A DNA stretch of 64,000 nucleotides, taken from the NCBI RefSeq assembly GCF_001941965.1, contig NZ_MKZO01000022.1, forward strand, positions 1 through 64,000. The letters run 5' to 3'. Below, piece after piece: positions 43,198 to 56,628 of this stretch (position 1 is its first letter; the number at the start of each line of letters is the position of its first letter). Origin of the DNA: Pseudomonas putida. GTDB lineage: Bacteria > Pseudomonadota > Gammaproteobacteria > Pseudomonadales > Pseudomonadaceae. The position numbers and the translations under genes are program-made. The notes beneath the pieces are model-generated. The model was given only the letters and a program-made list of their open reading frames with translations, was not told where the DNA came from and made no database searches.

Positions 43198-43467
43198 TTA
43201 GCGACGCAGACCCAGACGACCGATCAGGGCGCTGTAACGGGTGGTGTCTTTGCCTTTCAGGTAGTCCAGCAGCTTGCGACGCTGGTTAACCATGCGGATC
43301 AGACCACGACGGGAGTGGTGGTCTTTGCCGTTGGCCTTGAAGTGGCCTTGCAGCTTGTTGATGTTGGCGGTCAGCAGGGCAACCTGCACTTCCGGGCTAC
43401 CGGTGTCGCCGGCGGCTTGCTGATAGTCGGCAACGATCTGGGCTTTTTCTTCAACGCTGAGTGCCAT
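43198..43467 (-). CDS. rpsO: 30S ribosomal protein S15
   Basis: S15 binds 16S rRNA early in 30S assembly. The 89-residue protein is typical, with [20 protein letters not shown] (about 21-40) and [22 protein letters not shown] (about 49-70). I chose the ATG at 43467, preceded by GGAGAAAG, which gives the family length. It sits between truB and pnp. Confidence 0.98.
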   Translation of the reverse strand: MALSVEEKAQIVADYQQAAGDTGSPEVQVALLTANINKLQGHFKANGKDHHSRRGLIRMVNQRRKLLDYLKGKDTTRYSALIGRLGLRR

Positions 43468-43614
43468 TTGGCTTTCTCCAATAAACGGAAACCCGAAGGC
43501 TTCCAACAGGCCAGGGACAAACCCTGTATTAAAAAATGAGATGTGACCGTGCCTGTTGACAGCCACCCTCGTCTCCACCAGTACCGGGCCGGAGCCCTGC
43601 ACTGACGGTTTCGG

Positions 43615-44532
43615 TCATTCCGACCGAATCAGTCGACGCGGCGCGATGCGCCCGTCTTCGCTCACTTCACCGATTCCGATGAAACGACCGTTGTGATCCT
43701 GAACGCGGACCATGCCGAATTTCGGCGCGTCCGGCGAACGTACCGGCTGACCATGCAGCCAGTAGAAAGCACTGTGCTCGGAGAACTGCAGCAGGGGCCA
43801 GTCCTGCAGACCGCTGTCGGACGGCATCAGGAAGCGGTCGATCGCTTCGTTGCCACCTTCGGCGTGTGCTGCCTCGAGTTCCTCGAGGGTCACGGTCTGG
43901 GCCAGCTCGAACGGTCCGGCCTGGGTCCGGCGCAGTTCTGCGACATAAGCGCCACAGCCCAGAACCTCGCCGATATCCTCGACCAGGGTGCGGATGTAGG
44001 TGCCTTTGCTGCAACCGACCGACAGGCGAACCCGGGTGCCTTCGCACTCCAGCAGTTCCAGGCGGGTAATAGTAACAGAACGCGCTTCACGCTCCACTAC
44101 TTCCCCTGCACGGGCCAGCTTGTACAGCGGCTGGCCATCACGCTTGAGGGCCGAGTACATCGGCGGTATCTGGCTGATTTCACCACGGAATTGTGGCAGA
44201 ACCGCTTCAATGTCCGCGCGACCAACGGTCACGTCGCGGGTGCGCAGGACTTCGCCTTCGGCATCCGCGGTGCTGGTGGTCTGGCCCAGTTGCATGACCG
44301 TCTCGTAGCCCTTGTCGGAATCGAGCAGGTACTGGGAGAACTTGGTGGCTTCGCCGAAGCACAACGGCAGCACGCCACTGGCCAGCGGGTCGAGGCTGCC
44401 GGTGTGCCCGGCCTTCTCGGCATTGAGCAGCCAGCGGACTTTCTGCAGCGCGGCGTTGGAGGTGAACCCCAGCGGCTTGTCGAGCAGGATGATGCCGCTG
44501 ACGTTACGGCGGATGCGTTTGACCTGGGCCAC
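43615..44532 (-). CDS. truB: tRNA pseudouridine(55) synthase
   Basis: TruB makes pseudouridine 55 in the T loop of tRNAs. The catalytic aspartate is in [15 protein letters not shown] (about 43-57). At 305 residues the protein has the usual C-terminal PUA-type extension, including LRRTQAGPF. It lies 3 nt after rbfA and should be co-transcribed with it. Confidence 0.97.
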   Translation of the reverse strand: MAQVKRIRRNVSGIILLDKPLGFTSNAALQKVRWLLNAEKAGHTGSLDPLASGVLPLCFGEATKFSQYLLDSDKGYETVMQLGQTTSTADAEGEVLRTRDVTVGRADIEAVLPQFRGEISQIPPMYSALKRDGQPLYKLARAGEVVEREARSVTITRLELLECEGTRVRLSVGCSKGTYIRTLVEDIGEVLGCGAYVAELRRTQAGPFELAQTVTLEELEAAHAEGGNEAIDRFLMPSDSGLQDWPLLQFSEHSAFYWLHGQPVRSPDAPKFGMVRVQDHNGRFIGIGEVSEDGRIAPRRLIRSE

Positions 44533-44535
44533 CGG

Positions 44536-44937
44536 TTACTCCTTGTCGCTGTCCGGAGCGTCGGCGCTCTGGTGCAGGCTGTCCTCGGCAACGGCACGCT
44601 CGATCAGGGCCGACAGGTGGGCACCACGGCTGACGCTCTCGTCGTAGTGGAAATGCAGTTGCGGCACGCTGCGCAGCTTCATTTCGCGGCCCAGCTGCAT
44701 GCGCAGGAAACCGGCGGCAGCGTTCAGGACCTTGAGGCTTTGCTGGATCGCATCGTCGCCTTCCTGGCCCATGACGGTGATGAACACCTTGGCATGGCCA
44801 ACATCGCGGCTGACGTCGACGGCGGTGATGGTCACCAGGCCGACACGCGGGTCTTTCACTTCACGACGGATCAGCTGGGCCAGCTCGCGCTGCATCTGAT
44901 CGCCGATGCGTTGGGTACGGCTATATTCTTTTGCCAT
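44536..44937 (-). CDS. rbfA: 30S ribosome-binding factor RbfA
   Basis: RbfA assists 16S rRNA 5'-end maturation and is needed for growth in the cold. The 133-residue protein has the KH-like core with [21 protein letters not shown] (about 27-47) and [15 protein letters not shown] (about 92-106). It follows infB after 122 nt that include a hairpin, and is directly upstream of truB. Confidence 0.97.
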   Translation of the reverse strand: MAKEYSRTQRIGDQMQRELAQLIRREVKDPRVGLVTITAVDVSRDVGHAKVFITVMGQEGDDAIQQSLKVLNAAAGFLRMQLGREMKLRSVPQLHFHYDESVSRGAHLSALIERAVAEDSLHQSADAPDSDKE

Positions 44938-44959
44938 GTCTTGCTACCTGTAACTAAAG

Positions 44960-45003
44960 CGGCAAACGCCCGGCCAGGCATAAAGCCTGACCGGGCGTTG
45001 CGT
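44960..45003 (-). terminator. Hairpin between infB and rbfA
   Basis: ACGCCCGGCCAGGC (44966-44979) pairs with GCCTGACCGGGCGT (44985-44998) with one wobble position. On the minus strand it is followed only by TTG and later CTTTA, so partial termination or a processing site is more likely than a strong stop. Confidence 0.6.
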
Positions 45004-45059
45004 TCAGAGCCTCCAGCGGGGCCTTGCGGCCACCTGCCTGGCGCTTCCAAGCTCGCGCA

Positions 45060-47573
45060 TCAGAGCGTACGAGCCACCTGGACTTTCTCGAAGACCTCGA
45101 TCTTGTCGCCGATCTTGACGTCGTTGTAGCTCTTGACGCCAATACCGCACTCCATGCCGTTACGGACTTCGGAGGCATCGTCCTTGAAGCGACGCAGCGA
45201 TTCCAGCTCGCCTTCGAAGATAACCACGTCTTCGCGCAGTACGCGGATCGGGCGGTTACGGTAGACCGTACCTTCCACGACCATGCAACCGGCGATGGCG
45301 CCGAACTTCGGCGAACGGAACACGTCACGCACTTCGGCGACACCCAGGATGTTCTCGCGAACATCGCTGCCGAGCATGCCGGTCAGGGCCTTCTTGACGT
45401 CTTCGATGATGTCGTAGATCACGTTGTAGTAACGCATATCCAGACCTTCCTGCTCGACGATCTTCCGTGCACCGGCGTCGGCACGCACGTTGAAGCCGAA
45501 CAGGACCGCATTCGAAGCCAGCGCCAGGTTGGCGTCGCTCTCGGTGATACCACCGACACCGCCGGCGACCACGCGAACCTGTACTTCGTCATTGCCCAGG
45601 CCACCGAGGGAGCCTTGCAGAGCCTCGAGAGAACCACGAACGTCGGCCTTGAGGACGATGTTGAGGGTCTTCTTCTCTTCCTGGCCCATGCTTTCGAAGA
45701 TGTTTTCCAGCTTGCCGGCATGTGCGCGAGCCAGTTTGACTTCGCGGAACTTGCCTTGACGGAACAGGGCGACTTCACGGGCTTTCTTCTCGTCAGCCAC
45801 AACGCTCAGTTCGTCACCGGCATCCGGAGTGCCGTCCAGGCCGAGGATCTCGACCGGGATCGACGGACCGGCTTCCTTAACAGGCTTGCCGTTTTCGTCG
45901 AGCATGGCGCGAACGCGGCCGTAGTTGGAACCGCAGAGGACCATGTCGCCCTGACGCAGGGTACCGTCCTGAACCAGCACGGTAGCGACCGGGCCGCGGC
46001 CCTTGTCCAGACGCGATTCGACCACGACACCACGACCCGGAGCGGTAGGCATTGCCTTGAGCTCGAGGATCTCGGCCTGCAGCAGAACGGCTTCGAGCAG
46101 TTCGTCGACACCGGTACCCATCTTCGCCGAAACCTTGACGAACGGAGTGTCGCCACCCCAGTCCTCGGAAGTCACGCCGTGGACCGACAGTTCGTTGCGG
46201 ATGCGATCGAGGTCGGCACCCGGCTTGTCGATCTTGTTCACCGCAACCACCAGCGGTACGCCGGCAGCCTTGGCGTGCTGGACGGCTTCGACGGTCTGCG
46301 GCATCACGCCGTCGTCCGCCGCAACCACCAGGATCACGATGTCGGTGGCCTTGGCACCACGGGCACGCATGGCGGTAAACGCGGCGTGGCCCGGGGTGTC
46401 GAGGAAGGTGACCATGCCGCGGTCGGTTTCCACGTGGTAGGCACCGATGTGCTGGGTGATACCACCGGCCTCGCCAGCAGCAACCTTGGCACGACGGATG
46501 TAGTCGAGCAACGAGGTCTTGCCGTGGTCGACGTGGCCCATGACGGTCACGACCGGCGCACGGGAAACGCTCTCGCCTTCGAACTTCAGCGATTCGGCCA
46601 GGGAATCTTCCAGGGCGGTGTCGCTGATCAGGGTGACCTTGTGACCCAGCTCTTCGGCGACCAGTTGAGCGGTCTCCTGGTCGAGCACCTGGTTGATGGT
46701 CACCGGAGTGCCCAGCTTGAACATGAACTTGACGACTTCAGCGGCCTTGACCGACATCTGTTGCGCCAGTTCGGAAACGGTAATGGTCTCGCCGATGGTC
46801 ACGTCGCGGATAACCGGACCGGTCGGGTTCTGGAAACCATGGGCGTTGCGCTTCTTCGGCTTGGCCTTGCCGCGACCGCCACGACGGAAGCCATCGCTTT
46901 CCTCGTCGGTGGTACGTGGGGCAGCCCGTGGGGTCGGAGCTTTCTCTTTCTCCTTGACCTTGACCGAAACGCGCGGCGCTTCGTTGCGACGCTCGCCACC
47001 GCGACGGTCGTCGTCACGGGCACGGTCGTTGCGACGGGCATCGTCTTTCTTGCGATCGGCAGCCGGAGCCGGAGCAGCAGCAGGCTCTACGGCAGCCGGG
47101 GCAGGCGCCGGAGCAGCTGGCTGGGCCGCCGAAGCAGGTGCCGCAGCCTTCTCGACAGCGGCCTGACGACGCGCTTCTTCGTCGGCACGCTGGCGCGCTT
47201 CGGCTTCGGACTTCTCGCGGGCAGCGTTTTCTACCGCGCGGCGCTCTTCCAGCTCACGCTTCTGCTCGGCCTGGATTTCTTCCGGGCTGCGCTGAACGAA
47301 AACCTTCTTCTTGCGTACTTCTACGCTGATGCTCTTGCTGCCGGCAACACGCAGGGTGCTGGTGGTCTTGCGCTGCAAGGTAATCTTGCGCGGCTCTTCC
47401 ACTTTCGCCTTGTGGCTGCTTTTCAAATGGGTCAGCAGAGCCTGCTTTTCACTATCGCTCACCAGCTGACCGGCGTCGGTGTGCGGCAGACCTGCCTCAC
47501 GCATCTGCTGCAGCAGGCGCTCTACCGGTGCAGCGACCTCTTGGGCCAATTCTTTCACCGTGACTTGCGTCAT
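45060..47573 (-). CDS. infB: Translation initiation factor IF-2
   Basis: IF-2 is a GTPase that places initiator tRNA on the 30S subunit. The 837-residue protein has an N-terminal IF2-N domain ([20 protein letters not shown]), a long charged Ala/Arg/Glu-rich linker (about 60-260) and a second IF2-N domain. The G domain follows ([30 protein letters not shown], about 345-455) and then the C-terminal domains that bind fMet-tRNA. The initiator tRNA gene lies 2 kb upstream in the same block. Confidence 0.97.
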   Translation of the reverse strand: MTQVTVKELAQEVAAPVERLLQQMREAGLPHTDAGQLVSDSEKQALLTHLKSSHKAKVEEPRKITLQRKTTSTLRVAGSKSISVEVRKKKVFVQRSPEEIQAEQKRELEERRAVENAAREKSEAEARQRADEEARRQAAVEKAAAPASAAQPAAPAPAPAAVEPAAAPAPAADRKKDDARRNDRARDDDRRGGERRNEAPRVSVKVKEKEKAPTPRAAPRTTDEESDGFRRGGRGKAKPKKRNAHGFQNPTGPVIRDVTIGETITVSELAQQMSVKAAEVVKFMFKLGTPVTINQVLDQETAQLVAEELGHKVTLISDTALEDSLAESLKFEGESVSRAPVVTVMGHVDHGKTSLLDYIRRAKVAAGEAGGITQHIGAYHVETDRGMVTFLDTPGHAAFTAMRARGAKATDIVILVVAADDGVMPQTVEAVQHAKAAGVPLVVAVNKIDKPGADLDRIRNELSVHGVTSEDWGGDTPFVKVSAKMGTGVDELLEAVLLQAEILELKAMPTAPGRGVVVESRLDKGRGPVATVLVQDGTLRQGDMVLCGSNYGRVRAMLDENGKPVKEAGPSIPVEILGLDGTPDAGDELSVVADEKKAREVALFRQGKFREVKLARAHAGKLENIFESMGQEEKKTLNIVLKADVRGSLEALQGSLGGLGNDEVQVRVVAGGVGGITESDANLALASNAVLFGFNVRADAGARKIVEQEGLDMRYYNVIYDIIEDVKKALTGMLGSDVRENILGVAEVRDVFRSPKFGAIAGCMVVEGTVYRNRPIRVLREDVVIFEGELESLRRFKDDASEVRNGMECGIGVKSYNDVKIGDKIEVFEKVQVARTL

Positions 47574-47599
47574 GCACTTCTCTCCTCAGGCCAGCCTGC

Positions 47600-49081
47600 T
47601 TACTCGAACCAATGCGCTCGGGCGGCCATGATCAACTTGCCGGCACGCTCTTCGTCGATGCCGTCGATGTCGAGCAGGTCGTCAATCGACTGCTCGGCCA
47701 GGTCTTCGCGGTTAACCACGCCGCGCACCGCCAGTTCCGCTGCCAGGTCGTCGTCCATGCCCTCGAGGGAGAGCAGGTCTTCGGCCGGGTGGGCGTCTGC
47801 CAGTTTTTCCTCGGTAGCGATGGCTTTGGTCAACAGGCGGTCCTTGGCCCGAGCGCGAAGCTCGTTGACGATTTCCTCGTCGAAGCCATCGATGTTGAGC
47901 ATTTCTTCCAGCGGTACGTAGGCAATTTCTTCGAGGCTGGTAAAGCCCTCGTCGACCAGCACCTGGGCCAGTTCTTCGTCGACTTCCAGCTCTTCGATGA
48001 AGTTGCGCAGGATGTCGCCGGTTTCGGCTTGCTGCTTGGCCTGGATGTCCGATTCGGTCATCACGTTGAGGGTCCAGCCGGTCAGTTGGCTCGCCAGGCG
48101 AACGTTCTGACCACCACGACCGATGGCCTGGGCCAGGTTGTCGGCCGCTACGGCGATGTCCATCGCATGGGCATCTTCGTCAACGATGATCGCGGCCACT
48201 TCGGCCGGCGACATGGCGTTGATGACGAACTGCGCCGGGTTGTCGTCCCACAGGACGATGTCGACACGCTCGCCACCCAGTTCGCCGGAAACGGCCTGGA
48301 CGCGCGAACCGCGCATGCCGATGCAGGCGCCCTGCGGGTCGATACGCTTGTCCTTGGAACGGACGGCGATCTTGGCGCGGGAACCCGGGTCACGGGACGC
48401 GGCCATCACTTCGATCAGGCCTTCGGCGATTTCCGGCACTTCGATGCGGAACAGTTCGATCAGCATCTGTGGCGCAGTACGCGACAGGATCAGCTGCGGA
48501 CCGCGGTTCTCGGTGCGGATCTCCTTGAGCAGCGCGCGAACGCGCACGCCGACACGGAAGGTCTCGCGGGAGATGATGTCTTCGCGAGCCAGCAGCGCTT
48601 CGGCGTTGTTACCCAGGTCAACGATGACGTTGTCGCGGGTGACTTTCTTCACGGTGCCGGAGATGATCTCGCCCAGACGTTCGCGGTAAGCGTCGACCAC
48701 CTGTGCGCGCTCGGCTTCGCGAACCTTCTGCACGATGACTTGCTTGGCAGTCTGGGCAGCGATGCGACCGAACTCGATGGACTCGATCTTCTCTTCGATG
48801 ATCTCGCCAGCGACGGCACCCGGCTTCCTGGCCTGGGCCTGGTCCACGGCCAGCTCGATCGCCGGGTCGTCCAGGTCTTCGTCCTCGACCACGGTCCAGC
48901 GGCGGAAGGTCTCGTAGTTACCGGTGTGGCGGTTGATTTCCACACGCAGGTCCACTTCGTCTTCAAAACGTTTTTTGGTTGCAGTGGCCAGGGCCACTTC
49001 CAGCGCTTCGAAAATCACGCCTGCCGGTACACCCTTTTCATTGGATACCGACTCAACAACCAGCAGTACTTCTTTGCTCAT
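47600..49081 (-). CDS. nusA: Transcription termination/antitermination factor NusA
   Basis: NusA binds RNA polymerase and RNA, affecting pausing, termination and rRNA antitermination. The 493-residue protein has the N-terminal polymerase-binding domain, an S1 domain, two KH domains (including [23 protein letters not shown] and [15 protein letters not shown]) and two C-terminal acidic repeats (about 365-490, [15 protein letters not shown] and [15 protein letters not shown]). I chose the ATG at 49081; an upstream start at 49102 adds seven residues. It is between rimP and infB. Confidence 0.97.
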   Translation of the reverse strand: MSKEVLLVVESVSNEKGVPAGVIFEALEVALATATKKRFEDEVDLRVEINRHTGNYETFRRWTVVEDEDLDDPAIELAVDQAQARKPGAVAGEIIEEKIESIEFGRIAAQTAKQVIVQKVREAERAQVVDAYRERLGEIISGTVKKVTRDNVIVDLGNNAEALLAREDIISRETFRVGVRVRALLKEIRTENRGPQLILSRTAPQMLIELFRIEVPEIAEGLIEVMAASRDPGSRAKIAVRSKDKRIDPQGACIGMRGSRVQAVSGELGGERVDIVLWDDNPAQFVINAMSPAEVAAIIVDEDAHAMDIAVAADNLAQAIGRGGQNVRLASQLTGWTLNVMTESDIQAKQQAETGDILRNFIEELEVDEELAQVLVDEGFTSLEEIAYVPLEEMLNIDGFDEEIVNELRARAKDRLLTKAIATEEKLADAHPAEDLLSLEGMDDDLAAELAVRGVVNREDLAEQSIDDLLDIDGIDEERAGKLIMAARAHWFE

Positions 49082-49139
49082 CGTACGCCTCGCCTTTCGC
49101 AAGCCATTGGAACCGCGTCAACCGCGGCTCCGGCATGTC

Positions 49140-49598
49140 TCAGTCAAAACTGGGAATAATGTTGGCCTTGTCGATCGAGTCGATCGGCAGCAGGAACTCG
49201 TGATTGTCCACCTGGACCACGACGTCCTGCTCCTCCACACCACGGATCAGGCCCTGAAAGTTACGACGACCTTCGAAGGGCGTACGCAGCTTGATCTTCA
49301 CTTGTTCACCGGCATGCGAAGCGAACTGTTCAAGGGTGAACAGTGGGCGGTCCATGCCAGGGGAGGAGACTTCCAGGGTGTATTCGGTGCTGATGGGATC
49401 TTCAACGTCCAGAATACCGCTGACCTGGCGACTGACGACTTCGCAGTCATCCACCAGGATGCCGTCCTCTTTGTCGATATAGATACGCAGTACCGAATGC
49501 TTGCCCTGGGAAATGAACTCGATCCCCCAGCATTGATAGCCAAGCGCTTCGACTACCGGGGCCAACAAGGCCTGCAACTGTTCTAGCTTGCTCGACAC
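49140..49598 (-). CDS. rimP: Ribosome maturation factor RimP
   Basis: RimP helps 30S maturation. The 152-residue protein has the N-terminal [23 protein letters not shown] and the conserved [23 protein letters not shown] (about 72-94). The start is GTG at 49598, with GGGGG 6-10 nt upstream; it gives the usual length and N-terminus (M)SSKLEQLQ. An in-frame ATG at 49616 is possible but has no better SD. It leads rimP-nusA-infB, as in E. coli. Confidence 0.94.
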   Translation of the reverse strand: MSSKLEQLQALLAPVVEALGYQCWGIEFISQGKHSVLRIYIDKEDGILVDDCEVVSRQVSGILDVEDPISTEYTLEVSSPGMDRPLFTLEQFASHAGEQVKIKLRTPFEGRRNFQGLIRGVEEQDVVVQVDNHEFLLPIDSIDKANIIPSFD

Positions 49599-49695
49599 CT
49601 GAACCCCCTCGTGCATGCTGTGCAAATAAAAAATGGGCAAGCGCCCATCGTGAAATGCGCCGTGGAATATGGCGCCTGAGAACTGTTTAGCTAAC

Positions 49696-49720
49696 AAAAA
49701 GCCCCTGAAAAGGGGCTCCG
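49696..49720 (-). terminator. Terminator after tRNA-fMet
   Basis: AGCCCCTTTTCAGGGGCT read on the minus strand, followed by TTTTTG, lies directly after the tRNA. Read-through into rimP, or a promoter in 49600-49690, would be needed to express the downstream genes. Confidence 0.85.
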
Positions 49721-49727
49721 CTAAAAC

Positions 49728-49804
<77 letters not shown>

Positions 49805-49865
49805 ACAAAGCTGGGGCGAAAGTATACGACCGAACCCTGGGAGGGTCAATCAACCTCCACCTGCA

Positions 49866-49890
49866 AGAAAGCCCGCTGACGCGGGCTCCC
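49866..49890 (-). terminator. Terminator hairpin after tRNA-Leu
   Basis: GAGCCCGC-GTCA-GCGGGCTTTCTT on the minus strand lies about 15 nt after the tRNA-Leu 3' end. Confidence 0.75.
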
Positions 49891-49900
49891 ATGCTTCAAT

Positions 49901-49986
49901 TGGTACCGAGAAGGGGACTCGAACCCCTACACCCTATGGGCACAACCACCTCAAGGTTGCGTGTCTACCAATTCCACCACCTCGGC
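49901..49986 (-). tRNA. tRNA-Leu (GAG)
   Basis: An 86-nt class II tRNA on the minus strand, GCCGAGGTGGTGGAATTGGTAGACACGC. The anticodon loop has CTTGAGG (anticodon GAG), with a long variable arm (GTGCCCATAGGGTG), T loop GGTTCGAGTCC and encoded CCA. It lies 20 nt after secG on the same strand, the usual position in gammaproteobacteria. Confidence 0.96.
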
Positions 49987-50006
49987 AATACTACTTTTGA
50001 AACCCG

Positions 50007-50402
50007 TTACTTCTGCTCTGGAGCTTGAGGAACATCGCTGTTGTTACCAGCTTCGTTCTTCTGTTGTTGCTGCCCCTGGAGCACCGGTACATCATCTGTT
50101 GCCGGTTTGGTTTGCTGCACTTCCAACACTGCTGGATCTGGCAACCCTACTTGAGTCAGCTGGTGAGCTTTCTCCTTAGCAAAGTATCCTAACCCAAGAG
50201 CAGTTAAGAAGAAAGAGGCAGCTAGTATAGCAGTAAACTTACTCAGAAAGGTAGCAGAACCTTGGCTTCCGAACACAGTATTTGAAGCACCTGCGCCGAA
50301 AGATGCACCCGCTTCCGCACCTTTACCCTGTTGCAGCAGAACCAGCACTACCAAACCCAGTGCGCCCAACAGATGAAGAACGACAATAACTGTTTCCAGC
50401 AT
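50007..50402 (-). CDS. secG: Preprotein translocase subunit SecG
   Basis: SecG is the third integral subunit of the SecYEG channel. The 131-residue protein has two membrane segments (about 2-24 and 53-75) with the conserved loop [17 protein letters not shown] between them. A polar Gln/Asn-rich C-terminal tail follows. It lies 3 nt after tpiA and just before tRNA-Leu, so the tRNA may be processed from a shared transcript. Confidence 0.96.
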   Translation of the reverse strand: MLETVIVVLHLLGALGLVVLVLLQQGKGAEAGASFGAGASNTVFGSQGSATFLSKFTAILAASFFLTALGLGYFAKEKAHQLTQVGLPDPAVLEVQQTKPATDDVPVLQGQQQQKNEAGNNSDVPQAPEQK

Positions 50403-50405
50403 TTT

Positions 50406-51161
50406 TCAGTTTCCTGCGGCGCGACAAATTGCACCGAATTCGTCTGCGTTCAGGGAAGCCCCACCAATCAGGCCCCCATCGATATCCGGCATGCCGAACA
50501 GCTCAGCCGCATTGGCCGCCTTCACGCTGCCGCCGTATAGAAGAGGCACATTCTGCGCAACTTCTGGATCCTTCGCCGCCAACTGCTCGCGAATGGCTTT
50601 ATGCACATCCTGCGCTTGTTGCGGAGTGGCCGTAAGGCCGGTGCCGATGGCCCATACAGGCTCATAAGCGATAATCGCATCTGCAAAGGCAGATATACCC
50701 AGTTGGTCGATGATGCTGTCCAACTGACGCCCTACTACTTCGAGCGTTTTGTTCGCTTCGCGCTCTTCGAGGGTTTCCCCTACACAGAACACAGGCTTCA
50801 AGCCACAGGACTGTGCCGCTGCAAACTTCTGGATCAAGGTCGAGTCTTGCTCGCCCAAAATCTGACGTCGCTCCGAGTGACCGATCAACACCAGCTTGCA
50901 ACCGGCATCGACCAACTGACTCGCTGCCACCTCTCCGGTCAGAGCCCCTTGCTGAGGCTCCACCGCGGAGTTCTGTGCACCCACCGCGATCGACTTGCCT
51001 TCAAGGCCGTCGATCACCTGGTTGATGAACAGACTCGGTGGGAACACCGCGACATCAACCCCGCTCGGCAGGACCTGATTGCTCAAGCCCTTGATCAGCT
51101 CAGCGACGCTGGCGCGGGTACCGTGCATTTTCCAGTTACCAGCTACCATTGGGCGACGCAT
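50406..51161 (-). CDS. tpiA: Triose-phosphate isomerase
   Basis: TpiA interconverts dihydroxyacetone phosphate and glyceraldehyde-3-phosphate. The 251-residue TIM barrel has K11 (GNWKMHG), the catalytic histidine in LIGHSERR (about 94-101) and the catalytic glutamate in [11 protein letters not shown] (about 165-175). It is 66 nt downstream of glmM and 3 nt upstream of secG. Confidence 0.97.
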   Translation of the reverse strand: MRRPMVAGNWKMHGTRASVAELIKGLSNQVLPSGVDVAVFPPSLFINQVIDGLEGKSIAVGAQNSAVEPQQGALTGEVAASQLVDAGCKLVLIGHSERRQILGEQDSTLIQKFAAAQSCGLKPVFCVGETLEEREANKTLEVVGRQLDSIIDQLGISAFADAIIAYEPVWAIGTGLTATPQQAQDVHKAIREQLAAKDPEVAQNVPLLYGGSVKAANAAELFGMPDIDGGLIGGASLNADEFGAICRAAGN

Positions 51162-51227
51162 GCTTTACCTCGTGGGTCAAAGTGGGCGCAGATGTTACCC
51201 AACCAATTCATGGCTGGCAAGCGCAAT

Positions 51228-52568
51228 TCAAACGCAAACTTCACTTACCAGTTTTGCCAGGGCTTCGGCGTGGCCGCGGACCTGGGTTTCGTCGTCGCCT
51301 TCGACCATCACACGCACCAGAGGCTCTGTTCCGGACTTGCGCAGCAACACGCGACCACGCCCGGCCATTTCCTCGGTGACGCGCTCGCACGCCGCCTTCA
51401 CGTCAGGGTGCTCCAGCGGATCGACCTTGCTCGCACCGAAACGCACGTTGATCAACACCTGCGGGCATTTGCGCACGGCCTGGCGGGCTTGCGCCAGGGT
51501 CTCGCCGCGGCGCTTGAGGGCCATCAGCACCTGCAACGCGGCAATGATCGCATCACCGGTGGTGGTGTGACTGCAGCACACGACATGCCCGGAGTTCTCG
51601 CCACCGATGATCCAGTCGCGCTCCAGCAGCTCGGCCATCACGTAGCGGTCACCGACCTTGGCACGCACGAAGGGAATATCCAGGTCCTTCAGCGCCAGCT
51701 CCAGGCCCAGGTTGCTCATCAGGGTCCCGACTACGCCGCCTTGCAGCTTGTTGCGGTCCTGCAGGTCGCGCGCAATGATGAACAGCAACTCGTCACCATC
51801 GACGATGGCGCCGGTGTGGTCGACCATCAGCACGCGGTCACCGTCACCGTCGAAGGCGATACCGAGGTCGGCATGCCCGACCAGCACCGCCGCCTGCAGC
51901 GACTCGATATGGGTCGAACCGCAGTTTTCGTTGATGTTGAGGCCGTCCGGCTGGTTGGCCAGCACTGTCACCTCGGCACCCAGTTCACGGAACACGCTCG
52001 GGGCAACCTTGTAGGTCGCACCATGGGCGCAATCGATGGCCAGCTTGAGACCGGAGAAATCGGTGCTGCTCGGTACGCTGCTCTTGCAGAACTCGATGTA
52101 GCGGCCGGCCGCGTCGTTGATCCGCGAGACCTTGCCCAGCTTGCTGGACTCGACCACGGTCATCGGCTGGTCGAGCAACTCCTCGATCATCAGTTCGACT
52201 TCATCCGGCAGCTTGGTGCCCTGTCCGGAGAAGAACTTGATGCCGTTGTCGTCGTGCGGGTTGTGCGAGGCACTGATCACGATACCGGCTTCGGCGTGGA
52301 AGGTCCGGGTCAGGTAGGCGATGGCCGGGGTCGGCATCGGGCCCAGCAGCAGGACGTCCGCACCGGCGGCGGACAGACCGGCCTCCAGCGCCGACTCGAA
52401 CATGTAGCCGGAAATGCGCGTGTCCTTGCCCACCAGCACCCGGCAGTTGCCCTGCTTGCGGAAGGCCATGCCCGCCGCCCAGCCGAGCTTGAGCATGAAA
52501 TCAGGGGTGATCGGGTACTCCCCGACACGACCGCGAATGCCGTCGGTACCAAAATATTTTCTGCTCAT
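51228..52568 (-). CDS. glmM: Phosphoglucosamine mutase
   Basis: GlmM converts glucosamine-6-phosphate to glucosamine-1-phosphate for UDP-GlcNAc, peptidoglycan and LPS. The 446-residue protein has the phosphorylated serine S101 ([15 protein letters not shown]), the metal loop FDGDGDRV (about 240-247) and the sugar-binding GGENSGHV. It is 17 nt downstream of folP and upstream of tpiA. Confidence 0.97.
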   Translation of the reverse strand: MSRKYFGTDGIRGRVGEYPITPDFMLKLGWAAGMAFRKQGNCRVLVGKDTRISGYMFESALEAGLSAAGADVLLLGPMPTPAIAYLTRTFHAEAGIVISASHNPHDDNGIKFFSGQGTKLPDEVELMIEELLDQPMTVVESSKLGKVSRINDAAGRYIEFCKSSVPSSTDFSGLKLAIDCAHGATYKVAPSVFRELGAEVTVLANQPDGLNINENCGSTHIESLQAAVLVGHADLGIAFDGDGDRVLMVDHTGAIVDGDELLFIIARDLQDRNKLQGGVVGTLMSNLGLELALKDLDIPFVRAKVGDRYVMAELLERDWIIGGENSGHVVCCSHTTTGDAIIAALQVLMALKRRGETLAQARQAVRKCPQVLINVRFGASKVDPLEHPDVKAACERVTEEMAGRGRVLLRKSGTEPLVRVMVEGDDETQVRGHAEALAKLVSEVCV

Positions 52569-52585
52569 AAATGCTCCATCACTCT

Positions 52586-53437
52586 TTATTCGGCGTTCTG
52601 TACAGCGGCGATCATCCGTACGACATCGACGGTTTCAGCGACATCATGAACACGCAGGATGCTCGCCCCTTTGGTCATCGCCAAGGCAGCCAGCGCCAGG
52701 CTGCCGTACATCCGCTCGTTGACTGGCCGATTCAAGGTCAGGCCTATCATGCTCTTGCGTGAAACACCCACCAGCAGCGGGCGCCCCAGGCGCTGCAAGC
52801 TGTCCATATGTTTGAACAGGCTGAGATTATGCTCCAGGTTCTTGGCAAAGCCGAAACCCGGATCAAGAATTATGCGTTCCGCCTCGATACCCACCGCCGC
52901 GCAAGCCGCCATGCGCGCTTCGAGATAGCGGCCGACCTCGGCAGTCACATCCTCGTAGTGCGGGTCGTCCTGCATGTTTCCGGGCTCGCCGCGCATGTGC
53001 ATCAGGCACACCGGCAAGCCGGTCGCCGCGGCGGCATCCAGGGCGCCATCGCGTGACAGCGAGCGGACATCGTTGATCAGCCCCGCCCCCAGCCGCGCCG
53101 ACTCGCGAATGACCGCCGGCGTGGAGGTGTCCACGGAGATCACCACATCCAGTTCGCGATTCAGCGCTTCGACGATGGGGGCAACGCGCTCCAGTTCCTC
53201 GAGCGCCGTCACCACCCGCGCACCAGGGCGGGTGGACTCGCCCCCGACATCGATCAGCGTGGCACCGGCCGCGACCATTTCCGCGGCATGCCGCAACGCC
53301 GCATCACGCTGCGTGAAACGGCCGCCATCGGAGAAGGAATCCGGGGTGATATTGAGGATACCCATGACATGGGCACGGGAAAGGTCAAGAACCCGGTTGC
53401 CGCAAGGCAACCGGGTTGGGTACTGCTGTGAAGTCAT
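52586..53437 (-). CDS. folP: Dihydropteroate synthase
   Basis: FolP joins p-aminobenzoate to dihydropterin pyrophosphate and is the sulfonamide target. The 283-residue TIM barrel has [12 protein letters not shown] (about 31-42), SVDTSTPAV and [13 protein letters not shown]. It lies 8 nt after ftsH and before glmM, the order seen in E. coli. FolK, which provides its substrate, is encoded 25 kb away at 27327. Confidence 0.97.
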   Translation of the reverse strand: MTSQQYPTRLPCGNRVLDLSRAHVMGILNITPDSFSDGGRFTQRDAALRHAAEMVAAGATLIDVGGESTRPGARVVTALEELERVAPIVEALNRELDVVISVDTSTPAVIRESARLGAGLINDVRSLSRDGALDAAAATGLPVCLMHMRGEPGNMQDDPHYEDVTAEVGRYLEARMAACAAVGIEAERIILDPGFGFAKNLEHNLSLFKHMDSLQRLGRPLLVGVSRKSMIGLTLNRPVNERMYGSLALAALAMTKGASILRVHDVAETVDVVRMIAAVQNAE

Positions 53438-53445
53438 GTCAGCCC

Positions 53446-55353
<1,908 letters not shown>

Positions 55354-55564
55354 ATCGTTCAATTCGCTACCCTCTGAAGCAGGTTTAGGCGCAACCGTGC
55401 CTCGCATGATAATCAGCGGCTTAACTTACTACATTACCTACAACGGCTGTTGGCGCCGTCTGTAACCCTTTGTGAATTCAGACTACACGATATTCATCCA
55501 CATCAGGCAGGCCCACCGATTGGAAAAACCTATCGGAAGGCCCGAAAGCTGCCGCGCTGACGCC

Positions 55565-56191
55565 TTATTCGCCGCGATACCCTCTCGCCAACAGATACTG
55601 CTCGCGTGAACGGTCACGTGAAGACGACGGCTTGCGCATCTGGACCTTCTCGAATTTCTGACGAACGTCCTTCAGATAAACGTCGAAACCTTCACCCTGG
55701 AAGATCTTGATCAGAAAATCCCCACCCGGGCGTAGGACCCGGCTGGCTAGATCAAGGGCCAACTCACACAGGAACATCGCCCGTGGCATATCGACGGCAG
55801 GCGTACCACTCATATTGGGGGCCATATCGGAAATCACAAGGTCCACTTGCGAATTACCTACGGCCTCGAGAATCTGCGCGAGCACGTCGTCGCGGGTGAA
55901 GTCACCCTGAATGAAGGTGACGTCGGGAATGCTGTCCATTTCCAGGATGTCGGAGGCGATCAGCCGGCCTTGCCCGCCGATCAACCGACTGGTGACCTGG
56001 GACCAGCCACCTGGCGCCGCGCCGAGGTCGATCACGCTCATGCCCGGACGGATCAAGCGGTCCTTTTCCTGGATCTCCAGCAGTTTGTAGCTCGCGCGCG
56101 AGCGATAGCCATCCTTCTGCGCCTGTTTGACGAAAGGATCGTTGAAATGCTCTCTCAGCCAGTTATGGCTGCTCTTGGAACGCTGCGCCAC
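55565..56191 (-). CDS. rlmE: 23S rRNA 2'-O-methyltransferase RlmE
   Basis: RlmE (FtsJ/RrmJ) methylates U2552 in the A loop of 23S rRNA. The 208-residue protein has motif [15 protein letters not shown] (about 53-66), D-containing [13 protein letters not shown] (about 118-130) and the catalytic lysines in SYKLLEI and [11 protein letters not shown]. It is upstream of ftsH on the same strand, as in E. coli, and divergent from yhbY. Confidence 0.97.
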   Translation of the reverse strand: MAQRSKSSHNWLREHFNDPFVKQAQKDGYRSRASYKLLEIQEKDRLIRPGMSVIDLGAAPGGWSQVTSRLIGGQGRLIASDILEMDSIPDVTFIQGDFTRDDVLAQILEAVGNSQVDLVISDMAPNMSGTPAVDMPRAMFLCELALDLASRVLRPGGDFLIKIFQGEGFDVYLKDVRQKFEKVQMRKPSSSRDRSREQYLLARGYRGE

Positions 56192-56294
56192 TGGGCACCT
56201 CGATGATTAAGCGTCGTGATTAACTGGGCGGAGCCACGGGCCCTCGGGTAAAATGGCCGCCATTTTTACAGAATCCAGACGAAAGGGTCAGATT

Positions 56295-56603
56295 ATGCCG
56301 CTCAATAACGAGCAGAAGAAACAGTACAAATCCATTGGTCACGACCTGAAACCGGTCCTGATCGTGGCAGGCAATGGCTTGACCGAAGGTGTCCTCGGCG
56401 AACTGGAACGTGCCCTTGTAGATCATGAACTGATCAAGGTGCAGGTCAAGCTCGAAGACCGGGAAGAACGTCGCGCCGTCATGGACGAGCTGGCCAAGGT
56501 CGGCCGTGCCGAGCAGGTACAGATCATCGGCAAGATGGTCCTGCTGTACCGCCGCAACCCGCAGCCGAACAAGCAGCTGTCCAATATCCACCGTTACAAG
56601 TGA
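56295..56603 (+). CDS. yhbY: YhbY-family RNA-binding protein
   Basis: A 102-residue CRS1-YhbY domain protein associated with pre-50S particles. It has the family pattern LKPVLIVAGNGLTEGVLGEL (about 18-37), the GxxG loop and IIGKMVLLYRRNP. The ATG at 56295 gives the family N-terminus; an upstream in-frame ATG at 56253 overlaps the promoter region. It is divergent from rlmE, with 103 nt between the starts, the usual arrangement. Confidence 0.95.
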   Translation: MPLNNEQKKQYKSIGHDLKPVLIVAGNGLTEGVLGELERALVDHELIKVQVKLEDREERRAVMDELAKVGRAEQVQIIGKMVLLYRRNPQPNKQLSNIHRYK

Positions 56604-56628
56604 CGGTGGCTCCAGCCAGTGGCGCGTT